Shown: positions 27,310 to 38,224, counted from the first letter of the stretch. The stretch is DNA of 64,000 nucleotides from Cryomorpha ignava (GCF_010686655.1 NZ_JAAGVY010000021.1:1-64000); one strand, 5' to 3'. The notes: generated by a model not told the origin, from the letters alone. Made by a program: numbers and translations.

Positions 27310-27336
27310 CCCCACGCCCGTAAATTAGGCGTGGGG
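27310..27336 (-). terminator. Hairpin terminator behind the PhoX-type gene
   Basis: CCCCACGCC (27310-27318) pairs perfectly with GGCGTGGGG (27328-27336). On the minus strand it is followed by a T-rich stretch (TTTGGATTTTT), which fits termination of the large gene ending at 27372. Confidence 0.65.
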
Positions 27337-27371
27337 TGTGAAATATTTAATTGAAAAGGCAAGCGCACATG

Positions 27372-30300
27372 CTAGCGAGCAATTACGAACTTGTCAATGA
27401 TCGTTTCATTTTCAGTAACCATTCGGTAGATATAAACACCGTTTGGAAGGTTTAAACCATTAAAATCTACCCTGTTTTCAACATCTTTTTCAGACAATTG
27501 ATTAAAAAGTGTTTCAACAACTCTTCCATTCATATCAACTACCTGAACAGTTGTAAAAACAGTAGAAGCCGTCTTGAAGATAATTTTCAATTCACCCTCT
27601 GTTGGATTAGGGAAGGCAGTGATAACGTCTTGAGAATCAGTAATCTCAATGAAAGATACTTCTTCATCTTCAGCACCAACTAAATGCGAAACTTCATCTG
27701 CAACACTGTTAAAGCGCTCCTCAAGGTCAGTACATCCTGCACCCAAGTCACCATTGTATATGCTAAATGGAGCACCATCAAGACTTAGGTTAAACTCAAG
27801 ACCTGTAGCAATACCATCAGTTCCATATGCAACCAGGCTTCCCGCATCGCGTGATGCAACAAGAAGGTTGCCGTTTGACATCGTAGCCATTCCCATAACT
27901 TTATATGAAACAGATCCCAGAACTGTATTTATTCCGTTCGCATTGATTTGGTAAAGCTTACCACCAAAGCTTCTTGAAGCAAGGTAAAGGGTACCATCTA
28001 ATCCAAAGCTAATATCACCACCAGATACATTTGCAGTAGCATAAGGCGATCGCTCACCGGTTGCAACATTTACAGAAGTAATGATTCCGCTATCCGTATC
28101 ACCTATCAAAAGCGATCCATCTTCGGTAAAAACAGCAGCGGTAACTTTTGTAAGTGGGGTGCTCAAAGCAACTTCTTCACTCAATTCACCATTGCCGCTC
28201 ATTACATTTAATGTTCTGTAAGAACCACCTTGAGACCTCACAAGGTAAAGGAGTTTGTCATTTTCATTAAATGCGATGTGCACTTCGTAATCTACCGTTT
28301 GAATGGCTTCAAGAGAAGCTGAAGTTTCAACTGCATCAAGAGTTACTTCATAGATAGTAGAAATACTGTCGTGATCAACATCTGCCAGATAAATAGCGTA
28401 GTTATCACAGTCAATTACTGATGCGCTTTCGCGAATAACTGTAATAGATTCAGAAAGATCAAAACAACCCGAAAGCTCGTTTGCGTTTACATTTTCACCA
28501 TTGGCGAAAGCCGCAGCCAAATCTGCAACATTGCTGCTCTCAGCATCAAAACTCAAGAACCAAATTAGGCAAGAGCCTGCACCGGCATCGTCAAAGTTGA
28601 TAGCTTCTACATCTGCAATAGTTGCAGGAAGACCCAATATATTACCCTCTGTATCAGTTACAACCCATGTTCCTGCCACGTCATCTGTTGGCATTATATC
28701 AAATTGAACCGTTACGTTGCTTTCTACTTCATCATTTACTAAAACTACTGTTTGATCTTCTCCATCGCCAAAAGCAATTGATCCGCCGTATGCTAAACAC
28801 AAATCTTCAGCGCCAAGGAAGCTGCTCAAAGCGAAAATTACTGTAGCTGAAGCGTTAAAACTCACTTCATTTCCTGTAGCATCTATCTGTGGCGTATTCG
28901 AGCCACTTGGGTGCTGCACGGAGAAGAAACCAAACTTATTATCAGGTGAGAAAGTTAAACCTGTAGGCTCAGAACCATTTGGAACTGAAGCGAAAAGCTC
29001 AACATTCGGATAAATCTGACTGTGGTCAGGACGAACTACCCAGATGTAGTTCAAACCACCATCCTGCTGTACCCAAAGATTTCCTTGATTATCAAAGGTG
29101 AGATTATCGTTACCACCACCCCAATTTTCAGAAACAATTCCATTTGCCGTTTCGATATCATAAGCTCTACCACCTACAAAAGTTTCGAAACCTGTTACGC
29201 CATTGTCACCATCGGTGAATCGGTATGTTCTGCCATTTCCTTTTGAAGTGAAGTAAATTTTACCATCAATTGGACTGATCTCACAATCTTCAACACCATT
29301 AAAATTTGTACCACCAAGAGCAGCAGCTGTGTTGCGAATGTTGTTTCTTTCTTCAGGCGTATCATTTGGCACCTGAATCCAAAGACCAGCAGTTCCAGAT
29401 GGATCGCCACTTACCAATTCTTGATTAAGGCTAAGCACATAAACTGTTCCTGCACTAAGATTACCAGGCTCATCGGCTACAAATTTGTATACACATTGTG
29501 TACCACCATCTTCACCGTAAAAGGCGCGAATCATGTCATCAGCAACTACAACATTCTCATGGTTCATTCTACCCATTGCCCATAGTTTATCCTGAACGCC
29601 ATCATTTTCGTAGTCAAGAACTTCAGCCGTAATAGGGTCTATTTCAACCAACCAACCAATATCCTGGTATCCATCTTCATTAGAGTCGCCACCGCTTGTG
29701 TTTTCTTCAGCAGTAATTATTGTTCCCCAAGGAGTAAGACCACCAGAACAGTTTCTGATAGTACTCACAAGATCATCATTATAAAAATCAACTGCTTGTG
29801 TACTATCTACTTCCCAAAGTAACGTCTCTTCGTTGTAATGTAAGTCAGCAATGGTAACGCCACCCGGAGATGTTTCATGATTTACCGAAAGATGACCAAT
29901 CGTGCTGCTACCATCTAAACCTATATAACCAGTAAAATCATGGTTTCCACCAATGTTACCCTCACCAATTGTATGAGGAGTACCTTGCTTCAAGATCATT
30001 TGAAAGCGGTGTCCTTCCGGGAGAATTAAGTTAGGAGTTTGTGCGGTTGGATCAATTGAGGTAAAGCAACCAATGTGATCTGTAGTGCAATCTGCCGGAG
30101 GGTTAACCTCTGGTAAGTTTTGAATGTACATATCAAAACCAAGGTCAGAACTTTGACCATCTCTGTTGTGCAGTTCTACAGCAATTTGATTTTCGCCATC
30201 TACGAATATATCGCTACTAAGAATGTGATAGAAGTATGTATCTTCCGCGTTCCCAGAAACTGTAGTGGAAGAAAAAGTAAGGTAATCTATCTCTCCTTCC

Positions 30301-31820
30301 GGCATGTTATCGCGAACAACTTCTACACCATTGATATAGATTATTGCACCATCGTCTCTTCTTAGTCCGATAACTACTGAATCCACAACGCTTGTCATAT
30401 CTACATTTATACTTCTACGGAAGTAAGTTGTGATATACTTGTTGTCGGCATCAGGGCCAAAAGAAACCACTGTTTCAACATCGTCACCGTATCCAAGAGG
30501 GCCATTGCCCTGATTCCAAAGGTAATCGTCAAAGCTGATGTTTGTCCAGTCTTCTGAACCTAAGTCAGAACCATTGTCAAGGTAATTCCAACCAGAGCCG
30601 GCTGGAAGTGGGTACTGCGCAGCTGTGTAAGGCACTTCAAGGAAATTTACAGCTATGTTAAAACCAAGATCAGAACTTGAAGCTGAAGCTTGGTGAAGCT
30701 CTACAGCAATTACGTTTGTTCCGTCTTGAAGAAGGTTAGCCGTATTTATTGTAAAGTAAGCAGACTCATCAGACCCATTTACAGTTTCGCTTGCAAACGT
30801 ATTATATGAAACTTCGCCTTCGGGCATGTTCATTCTAAATGCTTCCACGCCGTTTACATAAACAATAGCTCCATCGTCTCTCAGTACATCAAATACCAGA
30901 GAATCAATAGAAGCAGAGTTTTCAACTTCGAATATGTGGCGTAAGTAGTAGGTAGGATATTTGTTTTCAGCATCGTCACCAAAACTCAATTCGGTAACAA
31001 CATCGGCTTCACCGTATCCAAGTTTAGCATCGCCATAATCCCAGTCATCTCCGGCAGGATAGTCAATAGCTGTCCAGCTTTCGCCAGCAAGATCAACTCC
31101 ATTGTCATTGTATAACCAAGAACTACCTGCAGCAACAGGAAAAGAACCCGGGAAATACATTTCCGGAAGGGTGTAATCTATTACTAATCTTGCCGCTACA
31201 GTCGGGTCATTGTCGTATGTTTTAAATACGCGTTTGTTGTCGCCATTACCGGCATATCCGGGTACCTCTATATAAAGTGGATCTACCAAAGCGAAAGCGA
31301 TGGCGTTTCCTGCAGTCCAGTTATCATGCGAAATAGCTTCTGTGATAAGCACAGCAAGATCTGGTGATTGCTGGTCTTCTCCGGCGTCGTTAACCTGTGC
31401 AAATGGTCCAAAATTCCAAATTACGGTGTCACCGTAATAGTAGTCACGATTTAAAACGTTGTATGCTCCGCTGCCATAAGATGCGGCATCACCTGTATTT
31501 TCAAGAACGATTGCTGCATTTACATCTCCTGTAGTATTTGACTCATCAACCACAACCTGAATGTAGGCGTTATTAATTGTCGCTATAGCAGGAATGTCAA
31601 TCCCTGCAAAACGGAGCCCGATTAATTGTTCAAAAGATCCGTCTTTAGTTACTTCAATGTCAGAACTGGTGCGGTACATTTCGCCGGTAAACAGTCCCTG
31701 TTCTACGTCATCGTTTCCCGAAGTAATAGGAAATTCGACTGTTTGTGTTAGCTGTGCTTTCGCCGAGAGTCCCAGAAGGAGTATCGATCCAAACAACAGA
31801 AAAGAGTTAAGCTTTTTCAT
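27372..31820 (-). CDS. Large secreted PhoX-type (DUF839) protein with T9SS type A sorting domain
   Basis: The 1482-aa multidomain protein has a signal peptide (MKKLNSFLLFGSILLLGLSAKAQ). Order: a DNRLRE-like beta-sandwich (about 25-215); two homologous modules of about 170 residues with 'LRDDGAIVYVNGVEAFRMNMPEGE' and 'LRRDDGAIIYINGVEVVRDNMPEGE' (about 230-570); a PhoX/DUF839 propeller (about 580-1010) with 'SVNHETSPGG', 'GGLTPWGTIITAEEN' and 'GRMNHENVVV'; a less clear beta region; an NHL-like propeller (about 1140-1390); and a T9SS type A tail from 'AFPNPTEGELKIIF' (near 1402). PhoX enzymes are calcium/iron phosphatases; the His/Glu residues expected for metals appear present, but activity is not proven. 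A phosphate-scavenging or structural surface role is possible. Confidence 0.88.
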   Translation of the reverse strand: MKKLNSFLLFGSILLLGLSAKAQLTQTVEFPITSGNDDVEQGLFTGEMYRTSSDIEVTKDGSFEQLIGLRFAGIDIPAIATINNAYIQVVVDESNTTGDVNAAIVLENTGDAASYGSGAYNVLNRDYYYGDTVIWNFGPFAQVNDAGEDQQSPDLAVLITEAISHDNWTAGNAIAFALVDPLYIEVPGYAGNGDNKRVFKTYDNDPTVAARLVIDYTLPEMYFPGSFPVAAGSSWLYNDNGVDLAGESWTAIDYPAGDDWDYGDAKLGYGEADVVTELSFGDDAENKYPTYYLRHIFEVENSASIDSLVFDVLRDDGAIVYVNGVEAFRMNMPEGEVSYNTFASETVNGSDESAYFTINTANLLQDGTNVIAVELHQASASSSDLGFNIAVNFLEVPYTAAQYPLPAGSGWNYLDNGSDLGSEDWTNISFDDYLWNQGNGPLGYGDDVETVVSFGPDADNKYITTYFRRSINVDMTSVVDSVVIGLRRDDGAIIYINGVEVVRDNMPEGEIDYLTFSSTTVSGNAEDTYFYHILSSDIFVDGENQIAVELHNRDGQSSDLGFDMYIQNLPEVNPPADCTTDHIGCFTSIDPTAQTPNLILPEGHRFQMILKQGTPHTIGEGNIGGNHDFTGYIGLDGSSTIGHLSVNHETSPGGVTIADLHYNEETLLWEVDSTQAVDFYNDDLVSTIRNCSGGLTPWGTIITAEENTSGGDSNEDGYQDIGWLVEIDPITAEVLDYENDGVQDKLWAMGRMNHENVVVADDMIRAFYGEDGGTQCVYKFVADEPGNLSAGTVYVLSLNQELVSGDPSGTAGLWIQVPNDTPEERNNIRNTAAALGGTNFNGVEDCEISPIDGKIYFTSKGNGRTYRFTDGDNGVTGFETFVGGRAYDIETANGIVSENWGGGNDNLTFDNQGNLWVQQDGGLNYIWVVRPDHSQIYPNVELFASVPNGSEPTGLTFSPDNKFGFFSVQHPSGSNTPQIDATGNEVSFNASATVIFALSSFLGAEDLCLAYGGSIAFGDGEDQTVVLVNDEVESNVTVQFDIMPTDDVAGTWVVTDTEGNILGLPATIADVEAINFDDAGAGSCLIWFLSFDAESSNVADLAAAFANGENVNANELSGCFDLSESITVIRESASVIDCDNYAIYLADVDHDSISTIYEVTLDAVETSASLEAIQTVDYEVHIAFNENDKLLYLVRSQGGSYRTLNVMSGNGELSEEVALSTPLTKVTAAVFTEDGSLLIGDTDSGIITSVNVATGERSPYATANVSGGDISFGLDGTLYLASRSFGGKLYQINANGINTVLGSVSYKVMGMATMSNGNLLVASRDAGSLVAYGTDGIATGLEFNLSLDGAPFSIYNGDLGAGCTDLEERFNSVADEVSHLVGAEDEEVSFIEITDSQDVITAFPNPTEGELKIIFKTASTVFTTVQVVDMNGRVVETLFNQLSEKDVENRVDFNGLNLPNGVYIYRMVTENETIIDKFVIAR

Positions 31821-32443
31821 GAAATTGGTTTTTGTGTTTGATTTAGTGCCGCAAAACTCTGGAGAAAATTAGGGTTTAACCGAAATAGAAATTTAAGCTT
31901 TTGTTAGCTATTCAATAAATCAAAACTCGCTGGATAAATTTCCCTGACATCTAAAAACCAACCAGTTAGAATCGACTATTGGTACTTAGAGATGCCCGGT
32001 GATATTTAATAGAGAAATAATATTGTATTATCAAAAAGCTTTACCGGCTTGTGCTTCAATCGTCTGGAATGTTAATGTTTAGAATCAACCGCATCAGGGT
32101 TGTGTAAAGTTGGGTTAATATTAACCCTGAATTGAAACGCCTTTCTGAAATTGGGCAAATGGTGTGAGGTGAAAGTATAATTGCCCCCGCATCGTTTTCA
32201 AGGAAACGAAAATTCATACGCTACTGACCATAGCACAACATTTCAATATCCCCAAAAAATTCAAATTTCCAATGCTTGTATACTAAATCGACCATTTATA
32301 AAGTTTGATTTATAATGCAAGTCATTGCATACCAATCAAGTTTATAACCAGCTGATAAAATTCTGTTTTGAAAGTTGAGATCTTAACTGTGTAGTGTACT
32401 TTAGTGGGCTGCACACAGTGCACACCTTAACAACAGATTATCT
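31821..32443. other. Intergenic region between divergent genes, with a 16-bp perfect palindrome
   Basis: The region separates the divergently transcribed PhoX-type and alpha-2-macroglobulin genes, so it must hold both promoters, but no full TAnnTTTG match was found (TACTTTAG at 32397-32404 is one base off). The palindrome GGGTTAATATTAACCC at 32112-32127 has the symmetry of a regulator operator and is centrally placed. No coding sequence is seen. Confidence 0.4.
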
Positions 32444-35400
32444 ATGTCAGCTGCCCGCTTCATCCGAATTTCTCTCGTCGCCTTTTTGTCAATTTATCTG
32501 GTTGGTTGCTCCGACCCTGAAGAGAAAATTGAAACCAATCCCGCTTTTGGAGAGTTTATATTTGCTTATACATCCGGGGTGATTTCTTCCAATGATCCCA
32601 TTTTGATTCAACTAGCACAGCCTTATAGTGGCAGCATGAGTGCCGATGATGCGCTACCTGACAACCTGTTTTCATTTGAACCCAAAATTGAAGGAAAAGC
32701 GATATGGCTTAATGAATCGACATTGAAGTTTTTACCCAACGAAAAGCTTCCGGGCAATACCAACTATCTCGGAAAGCTCGACTTATCGACACTGATGGAT
32801 GTGCCGAAAGATATGAAGACATTCAAATTTCAGTTTCAAACCATCAAGCAGGATATGAGCGTGTATGTTGATGGGCTTGATGCCTACTCTCCTACTGATC
32901 TTACGCGGGTGATGCTGAAAGGAAAAATTCACACTGCAGATATCATTGAAACAGAACAAATAAAAAAAGCCATTTCGGTAAAGCAGGGCGACAAAGACCT
33001 GGGATTTACATTGATTTCTGAATCTGACAGAATCTTTGCTTTTACAGTAGAGAATATTGTGCGTGGCGATGAGCGTTCAAAAGTGAAAATACTGTGGTCG
33101 CTTGGCGGGAATGAGAAAGAAGATGCGGGTGAAAAGACCATAGAAATTCCTTCGCTTAGCGATTTTGAAGTCATGAATGTAAAAGTAGATCGGGGCGCAG
33201 AGCAGGCTGTTACAGTGTTCTTTTCAGATCCGCTTTCAGATCAGAAACTCGATGCGATTGTGAGTGTCGAAGATGTTGAAAGCCTCAAATATCTAATTGA
33301 TGGAAATGCCTTGAAAATCTATCCGCAATCAAAGGTAAACGGCCATAAACTGCTTCGCATTAATGGAGCTATTAAAAATGTGGCCGACAAAAGCATGGGC
33401 AAAGAATATTCGGCATCCATTGCTTTTGAACTTGAAAAACCTGCTGTGAGATTGATTGGTGATAAATCTATTATTCCAACGCAGAAGCAAGGTCTCGTTT
33501 TCCCGTTTGAAGCTGTCTCGCTGGAAGGTGTTGACGTTTACATCACAAAAATATTTTCGAATAATATATTGCAGTATCTCCAATCGGCCGAAATGGGCGA
33601 AAGCTATTATCTAAACCGTGTGGGCCGCCATATTTACCGCAAGCACATTAATTTGCGACAAGCCGGAGGTGCCGATCTGTATTCGTGGAATCGATATTAC
33701 GTAGATCTTTCGGAAGTTATAAAAGTCGATCCAGGTGCGCTTTACGAAGTTGACATTCGCTTTAAGCAAAAAGATGCCGTATATAATTGCGATGAAAATG
33801 ATTCCGGAAAAGAAACCGACAATCTGAATACCGGCAATCAGGGTTGGATTAGCGATGGAACTTATTTTATAGATGATTATTGGAAAAACTACCAATATAA
33901 CTGGGAAGAGCAGGAAAACCCATGCAATGCCGCCTATTACAATCGCTACACCACGAGCTCAAAACGCGTGATAATGGCCACCAATATTGGCCTCACGGCG
34001 AAAATGGGTGGCGACAAGAACCTACTTGTAGTGGTAAACGATTTGCGAACCACTACCCCATTTCAGGCGGCAACCATTAAAGTGTATGATTATCAGCAGC
34101 AGCTAATTGCTGAAACGCTTAGCGACGAAAACGGATTTGCCAACATTAAATGTATCAGAGAGCCTTTTGCAATTGTTGCCTCCAGCACAAACGATAAGGC
34201 TTACCTAAAAATCAACCAGGGCAATGCGCTTTCGCTATCAAAATTTGATGTGGCCGGTCAGCACGTTCAGGATGGAATAAAAGGATTTATTTACGGTGAG
34301 CGCGGGGTTTGGCGACCGGGCGACTCGCTGTATCTCAACTTTATACTTGAAGATACCGAACAGATATTGCCAAAGGCACACCCCGTAGAAATGGAACTTT
34401 ACAATCCACTGGGGCAACTCGTAACCCGAATTGTGAAAACCAAAAGTGTAAATGGATTTTACGATTTTAGAACGGCGACAAATAGCGAAGCACCAACCGG
34501 AGACTACCGGATGAATATTTCTGTGGGTAACAGATCATTTAACAAGAGTATAAAAATTGAAACCGTTAAGCCCAATCGGTTAAAAATCAGTTTTGAATTT
34601 GACGATGTGCAGGCCAACGCCAAAAATCTAAAAGGAGTGCTGGAAGCCAAATGGCTGCACGGAGCAACAGCTTCAAACCTTACGGCAGATGTTACCATGT
34701 CTCTCCGAGGAATGAAAACAACCATTAAGGGATTTGAAAAATATCATTTTGACAATAATATTCGCGAAGGTTTTAGTACAGAATCTACAGAGATATTTGA
34801 TGGGAAACTAAATGCCGAAGGGAAAGCCAATCTGAATATAGATATGGGCGACAAAACCCAAAATGCTCCCGGAATGCTCAAAGCGTCTTTCAGTACAAAA
34901 GTTTATGAGCCGGGCGGCAATTTCAGCGTTGATTATCACAGCATCAATTACGCTCCATACAACAGTTTTGCGGGTATGGAACTTCCCGAAAGCAATATGT
35001 GGGGAAATGCACTTGAAACCGATCAGGAACATGAGATCAAGCTGGTATCTGTTGATGCGAAAGGAAAACCAACCGACAGAAAAGAACTGCTTGTAAAAGT
35101 ATTTCGAATAGATAACTATTGGTGGTATGACAGCTACAACGGAAACACATACAATTACCTGAATAGTAGCTATTACCAAGAGATAAGATCAGAAAAAGTG
35201 GCCCTTACCAAGGGTCGTGGAACATATAATATCACGATTCCGGAGCGCAGCTGGGGGCGCTATTTGATTCATATTGAAGACCCGGTAAGCGGACATACTT
35301 CGGCACAGTTTGTTTATTTCGACTGGCCGTATTGGATGCGTGCAAACAGAACAAATAGCGAAGCGGCAACCATTCTTGGTTTTAGCAGCGATAAAGACAA

Positions 35401-37969
35401 TTACAATGTTGGCGAAAGCGTAAAACTCACCTTTCCGAGTCCTGAAATTGGTCGCGCACTTATTTGCATTGAAAACGGAACAAAGATTTTAGAGAAATAC
35501 TGGGTTGAAACCAAGGCGGGCGAAACCAAGTTTGAATTTACAACCACAGCTGCCATGTCGCCAAATGTTTTTGCGCATATCAGTTTGCTTCAACCCCATT
35601 CACAAACGGTGAACGACCGGCCTATACGGATGTATGGAGTGATTCCCATTCCCGTAGAAAATCCGCAATCGCGCTTAAAACCCGAGATTATTGCGGCTGA
35701 AGTACTGCGCCCCGAAACAACTGCAAAAATTGGAGTAAAAGAAACAGATGGCAAACCAATGACTTACACCCTTGCTGTTGTTGATGAAGGATTGCTCGGC
35801 TTAACCCGTTTTAAAACGCCCAATCCGTGGGATGCTTTTTACGCTCGCGAGGCACTTGGTGTGCAAACCTGGGATATGTACGATGAGGTTATTGGCGCTT
35901 TGGCCGATGGCGATGGAAATGTATTGAGCATTGGTGGTGACGAGGAAGCTGTAGATCCGGGCAAGCAAAAGGCAATTCGCTTTAAACCGGTGGTGCGATT
36001 TCTCGGCCCTTTCAACCTCGAAGCCGGAAAAACAGCCAATCACGAAATTTCAATTCCAAACTACATTGGCGCGGTGCGCATAATGGTTGTGGCCGGTCGC
36101 GATAAAGCCTATGGAAATGCAGAGAAAGAAGTTCCGGTTCGCAGCCCGGTGATGGTGCTGGGCACGCTTCCACGGGTTTTGGGCCCCAATGAGCGCGTTT
36201 CCCTTCCGGTAAATGTCTTTGCAATGGAAGATCAGATAAAAGATGTAACCGTAACTGTAACAACCAATGATTTGGTGACCCTTACGGGAAATAAAACCCA
36301 AAAATTGCACTTTGATAAAACCGGCGACGATCTGGTATTTTTTGATTTAACCACTTCTCGTAAAACGGGAATTGGAAAGATCAGCATCGAAGCCAAAAGC
36401 GGAAAAGAAGTGTCTCGGTATGAAGTAGAGATTGATGTTAGAGCTTCTAATCCACTCTACACCACAGTGCGCGATACTGTAATTGCTCCCGGAGAAACAT
36501 GGAATGCCAATTACGCTCTTTTCGGGGTAGATGAAACCAATAAGGCAGTGATAGAGCTCTCTAAACTACCTGCGTTAAATCTTGAAAAACGATTGGAGTT
36601 TCTGATTCAGTATCCACATGGATGTATTGAGCAGATTACTTCAGGTGTTTTCCCGCAAATATATCTGGGCAAGATGATTGACTTATCAAGCAGCCAAAAG
36701 ATTGAAATTGAGGACAATGTAAAAGTTGTACTTCGGGCTTACCGCAATTTTCAGCGGCCCGGCGGCGGATTATCCTATTGGCCCGGTGCGAGAAGCGAAA
36801 ATGATTGGGGTACTAACTATGCCGGACACTTTATGCTCGAAGCCGAAAAGCAGGGGTATGCCCTACCCGCCGGACTTAAAGCGCAATGGATAAAGTATCA
36901 GAAATCTGCTTCACGCAAATGGAACAGCAATGAGTACAGAAGCCGCGATTATGAGCAGCGCATTCAGTCTTACCGACTTTTTACGCTCGCATTGGCCGGA
37001 GAGCCTGATTATGGTTCTATGAATGTGCTCAAGGCACAATCAACGCTCAATATTTCAGCGCGATGGATGTTGGCTTTGGCATACACTACTGCCGGCCAGC
37101 CCGAAGTAGCCAAAAATCTCGTAGAAGGCCAGGTTCGCGATATTCCAAACTATACCGAGCTATCCTATTCTTATGGCTCGGGCTTGCGGGATGAAGGCTT
37201 TGTACTTCAAACACTGGTGGCCCTTAATATGAAAACAGATGCAGCTATGGTGGCACGCCACATTGCAGAGCGCATGGGCAGCGACCGCTGGTACAGCACC
37301 CAAACTGTGGCGTACAGCCTTGGGGCACTCGCCTTATACATGGGCAATACGAAAGATAGCGGCTTGAAAACCACCATTTCCGGAAACGGGAAACCAAAGG
37401 AAATAAATACCGGCAAAGATTTGATTCAGGAAATCCTTACTGTGAATGGTGAGAAAGGGAATGTCACAGCGCAGAATAACTCAAATGAAAATATGTTTGC
37501 GCGTTTGCTGATTTCGGGCAAGCCGATAGAAGGCAAGGAAGCGCGAATAGCGAGCAATTTGCGGATGGAGATAAAATATCTGGACGCAAATCACAACCCG
37601 ATTGATGTTTCAAAACTGAAAATGGGCATCGATTTTATTGCAGATGTTACCATTATTAACCCTGGAACTCGCGGTCGATATCAGGAAATGGCGCTGACTC
37701 AAATTTTCCCATCAGGTTGGGAAATTCTGAACCCGCGCATGAGTGATGCCAACGATGCAAGCGGTGCAACTCCTACTTATCAGGATATTCGTGACGATAG
37801 CGTACTGTCGTATTTTGATTTGGGAACTGGCGATAGAATAAAGTTTAAAATACGGTTGAATGCTACGTATCAGGGACGTTTTTATATGCCAGCTATAAAG
37901 TGCCATGCCATGTATGATGAGTCTATTATTGCTATTGAGCCGGGTAAATGGATTGAGGTGGTTAAGTGA
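32444..37969 (+). CDS. yfhM: Bacterial alpha-2-macroglobulin lipoprotein
   Basis: The 1841-aa protein carries a lipobox ending 'YLVGC' (Cys22), so it is lipid-anchored. Macroglobulin domains follow ('GFIYGERGVWRPGDSLYLNFIL', 'MQAANLTDPxxG'-type strands). The bait and ANA-type segments lie around residues 1100-1330 ('TYTLAVVDEGLLGLTRFKTPNPWDAFY'), and the complement-like domain holds the thioester motif 'HGCIEQ' with Cys1394. The intact CxEQ motif predicts covalent trapping of proteases. In other bacteria this gene sits beside pbpC and is thought to guard the envelope after outer membrane damage; the same linkage is seen here, with PBP1C 470 bases downstream and a small membrane protein between. 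Length is at the upper end for the family. Gene symbol given by homology to E. coli yfhM. Confidence 0.93.
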   Translation: MSAARFIRISLVAFLSIYLVGCSDPEEKIETNPAFGEFIFAYTSGVISSNDPILIQLAQPYSGSMSADDALPDNLFSFEPKIEGKAIWLNESTLKFLPNEKLPGNTNYLGKLDLSTLMDVPKDMKTFKFQFQTIKQDMSVYVDGLDAYSPTDLTRVMLKGKIHTADIIETEQIKKAISVKQGDKDLGFTLISESDRIFAFTVENIVRGDERSKVKILWSLGGNEKEDAGEKTIEIPSLSDFEVMNVKVDRGAEQAVTVFFSDPLSDQKLDAIVSVEDVESLKYLIDGNALKIYPQSKVNGHKLLRINGAIKNVADKSMGKEYSASIAFELEKPAVRLIGDKSIIPTQKQGLVFPFEAVSLEGVDVYITKIFSNNILQYLQSAEMGESYYLNRVGRHIYRKHINLRQAGGADLYSWNRYYVDLSEVIKVDPGALYEVDIRFKQKDAVYNCDENDSGKETDNLNTGNQGWISDGTYFIDDYWKNYQYNWEEQENPCNAAYYNRYTTSSKRVIMATNIGLTAKMGGDKNLLVVVNDLRTTTPFQAATIKVYDYQQQLIAETLSDENGFANIKCIREPFAIVASSTNDKAYLKINQGNALSLSKFDVAGQHVQDGIKGFIYGERGVWRPGDSLYLNFILEDTEQILPKAHPVEMELYNPLGQLVTRIVKTKSVNGFYDFRTATNSEAPTGDYRMNISVGNRSFNKSIKIETVKPNRLKISFEFDDVQANAKNLKGVLEAKWLHGATASNLTADVTMSLRGMKTTIKGFEKYHFDNNIREGFSTESTEIFDGKLNAEGKANLNIDMGDKTQNAPGMLKASFSTKVYEPGGNFSVDYHSINYAPYNSFAGMELPESNMWGNALETDQEHEIKLVSVDAKGKPTDRKELLVKVFRIDNYWWYDSYNGNTYNYLNSSYYQEIRSEKVALTKGRGTYNITIPERSWGRYLIHIEDPVSGHTSAQFVYFDWPYWMRANRTNSEAATILGFSSDKDNYNVGESVKLTFPSPEIGRALICIENGTKILEKYWVETKAGETKFEFTTTAAMSPNVFAHISLLQPHSQTVNDRPIRMYGVIPIPVENPQSRLKPEIIAAEVLRPETTAKIGVKETDGKPMTYTLAVVDEGLLGLTRFKTPNPWDAFYAREALGVQTWDMYDEVIGALADGDGNVLSIGGDEEAVDPGKQKAIRFKPVVRFLGPFNLEAGKTANHEISIPNYIGAVRIMVVAGRDKAYGNAEKEVPVRSPVMVLGTLPRVLGPNERVSLPVNVFAMEDQIKDVTVTVTTNDLVTLTGNKTQKLHFDKTGDDLVFFDLTTSRKTGIGKISIEAKSGKEVSRYEVEIDVRASNPLYTTVRDTVIAPGETWNANYALFGVDETNKAVIELSKLPALNLEKRLEFLIQYPHGCIEQITSGVFPQIYLGKMIDLSSSQKIEIEDNVKVVLRAYRNFQRPGGGLSYWPGARSENDWGTNYAGHFMLEAEKQGYALPAGLKAQWIKYQKSASRKWNSNEYRSRDYEQRIQSYRLFTLALAGEPDYGSMNVLKAQSTLNISARWMLALAYTTAGQPEVAKNLVEGQVRDIPNYTELSYSYGSGLRDEGFVLQTLVALNMKTDAAMVARHIAERMGSDRWYSTQTVAYSLGALALYMGNTKDSGLKTTISGNGKPKEINTGKDLIQEILTVNGEKGNVTAQNNSNENMFARLLISGKPIEGKEARIASNLRMEIKYLDANHNPIDVSKLKMGIDFIADVTIINPGTRGRYQEMALTQIFPSGWEILNPRMSDANDASGATPTYQDIRDDSVLSYFDLGTGDRIKFKIRLNATYQGRFYMPAIKCHAMYDESIIAIEPGKWIEVVK

Positions 37970-37984
37970 TTAGGATTGTGATTG

Positions 37985-38116
37985 AGACCTTCCAGGTTTA
38001 TTCATTCGTGTCTATTTTTTAAGGAATTAATCATGATTACTATTCTTTTTTTGGTATTCGTGAGGACTATGTCGTTCAAGAGATCGCTACGCTAAGTTTG
38101 AAAACCTGGCAGGTCT
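37985..38116. repeat. Small inverted-repeat element (15-bp arms)
   Basis: AGACCTTCCAGGTTT (37985-37999) and AAACCTGGCAGGTCT (38102-38116) are inverted with 14 of 15 matches, 102 bases apart. Arms of the AGACCTnnCAGGTTT type recur in Bacteroidota intergenic DNA (recollection, not searched). The interior has no frame of note. It sits just behind the A2M gene. Confidence 0.55.
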
Positions 38117-38216
38117 TTAACGAAATATTTTAATTTTTGGAATAAACTTAGGGGTTTGACTTATTTGAATTTTGAACCCATTTGCAAAAGCTTATGCCGA
38201 ATGTGATATCTAATTG

Positions 38217-38224
38217 TATTTTTG
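38217..38224 (+). promoter_or_regulatory. -7 element before the 55-aa membrane protein and pbpC
   Basis: TATTTTTG matches TAnnTTTG and ends 38 bases before the ATG at 38263. It suggests that the small gene and pbpC can be transcribed separately from the A2M gene. Confidence 0.45.
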
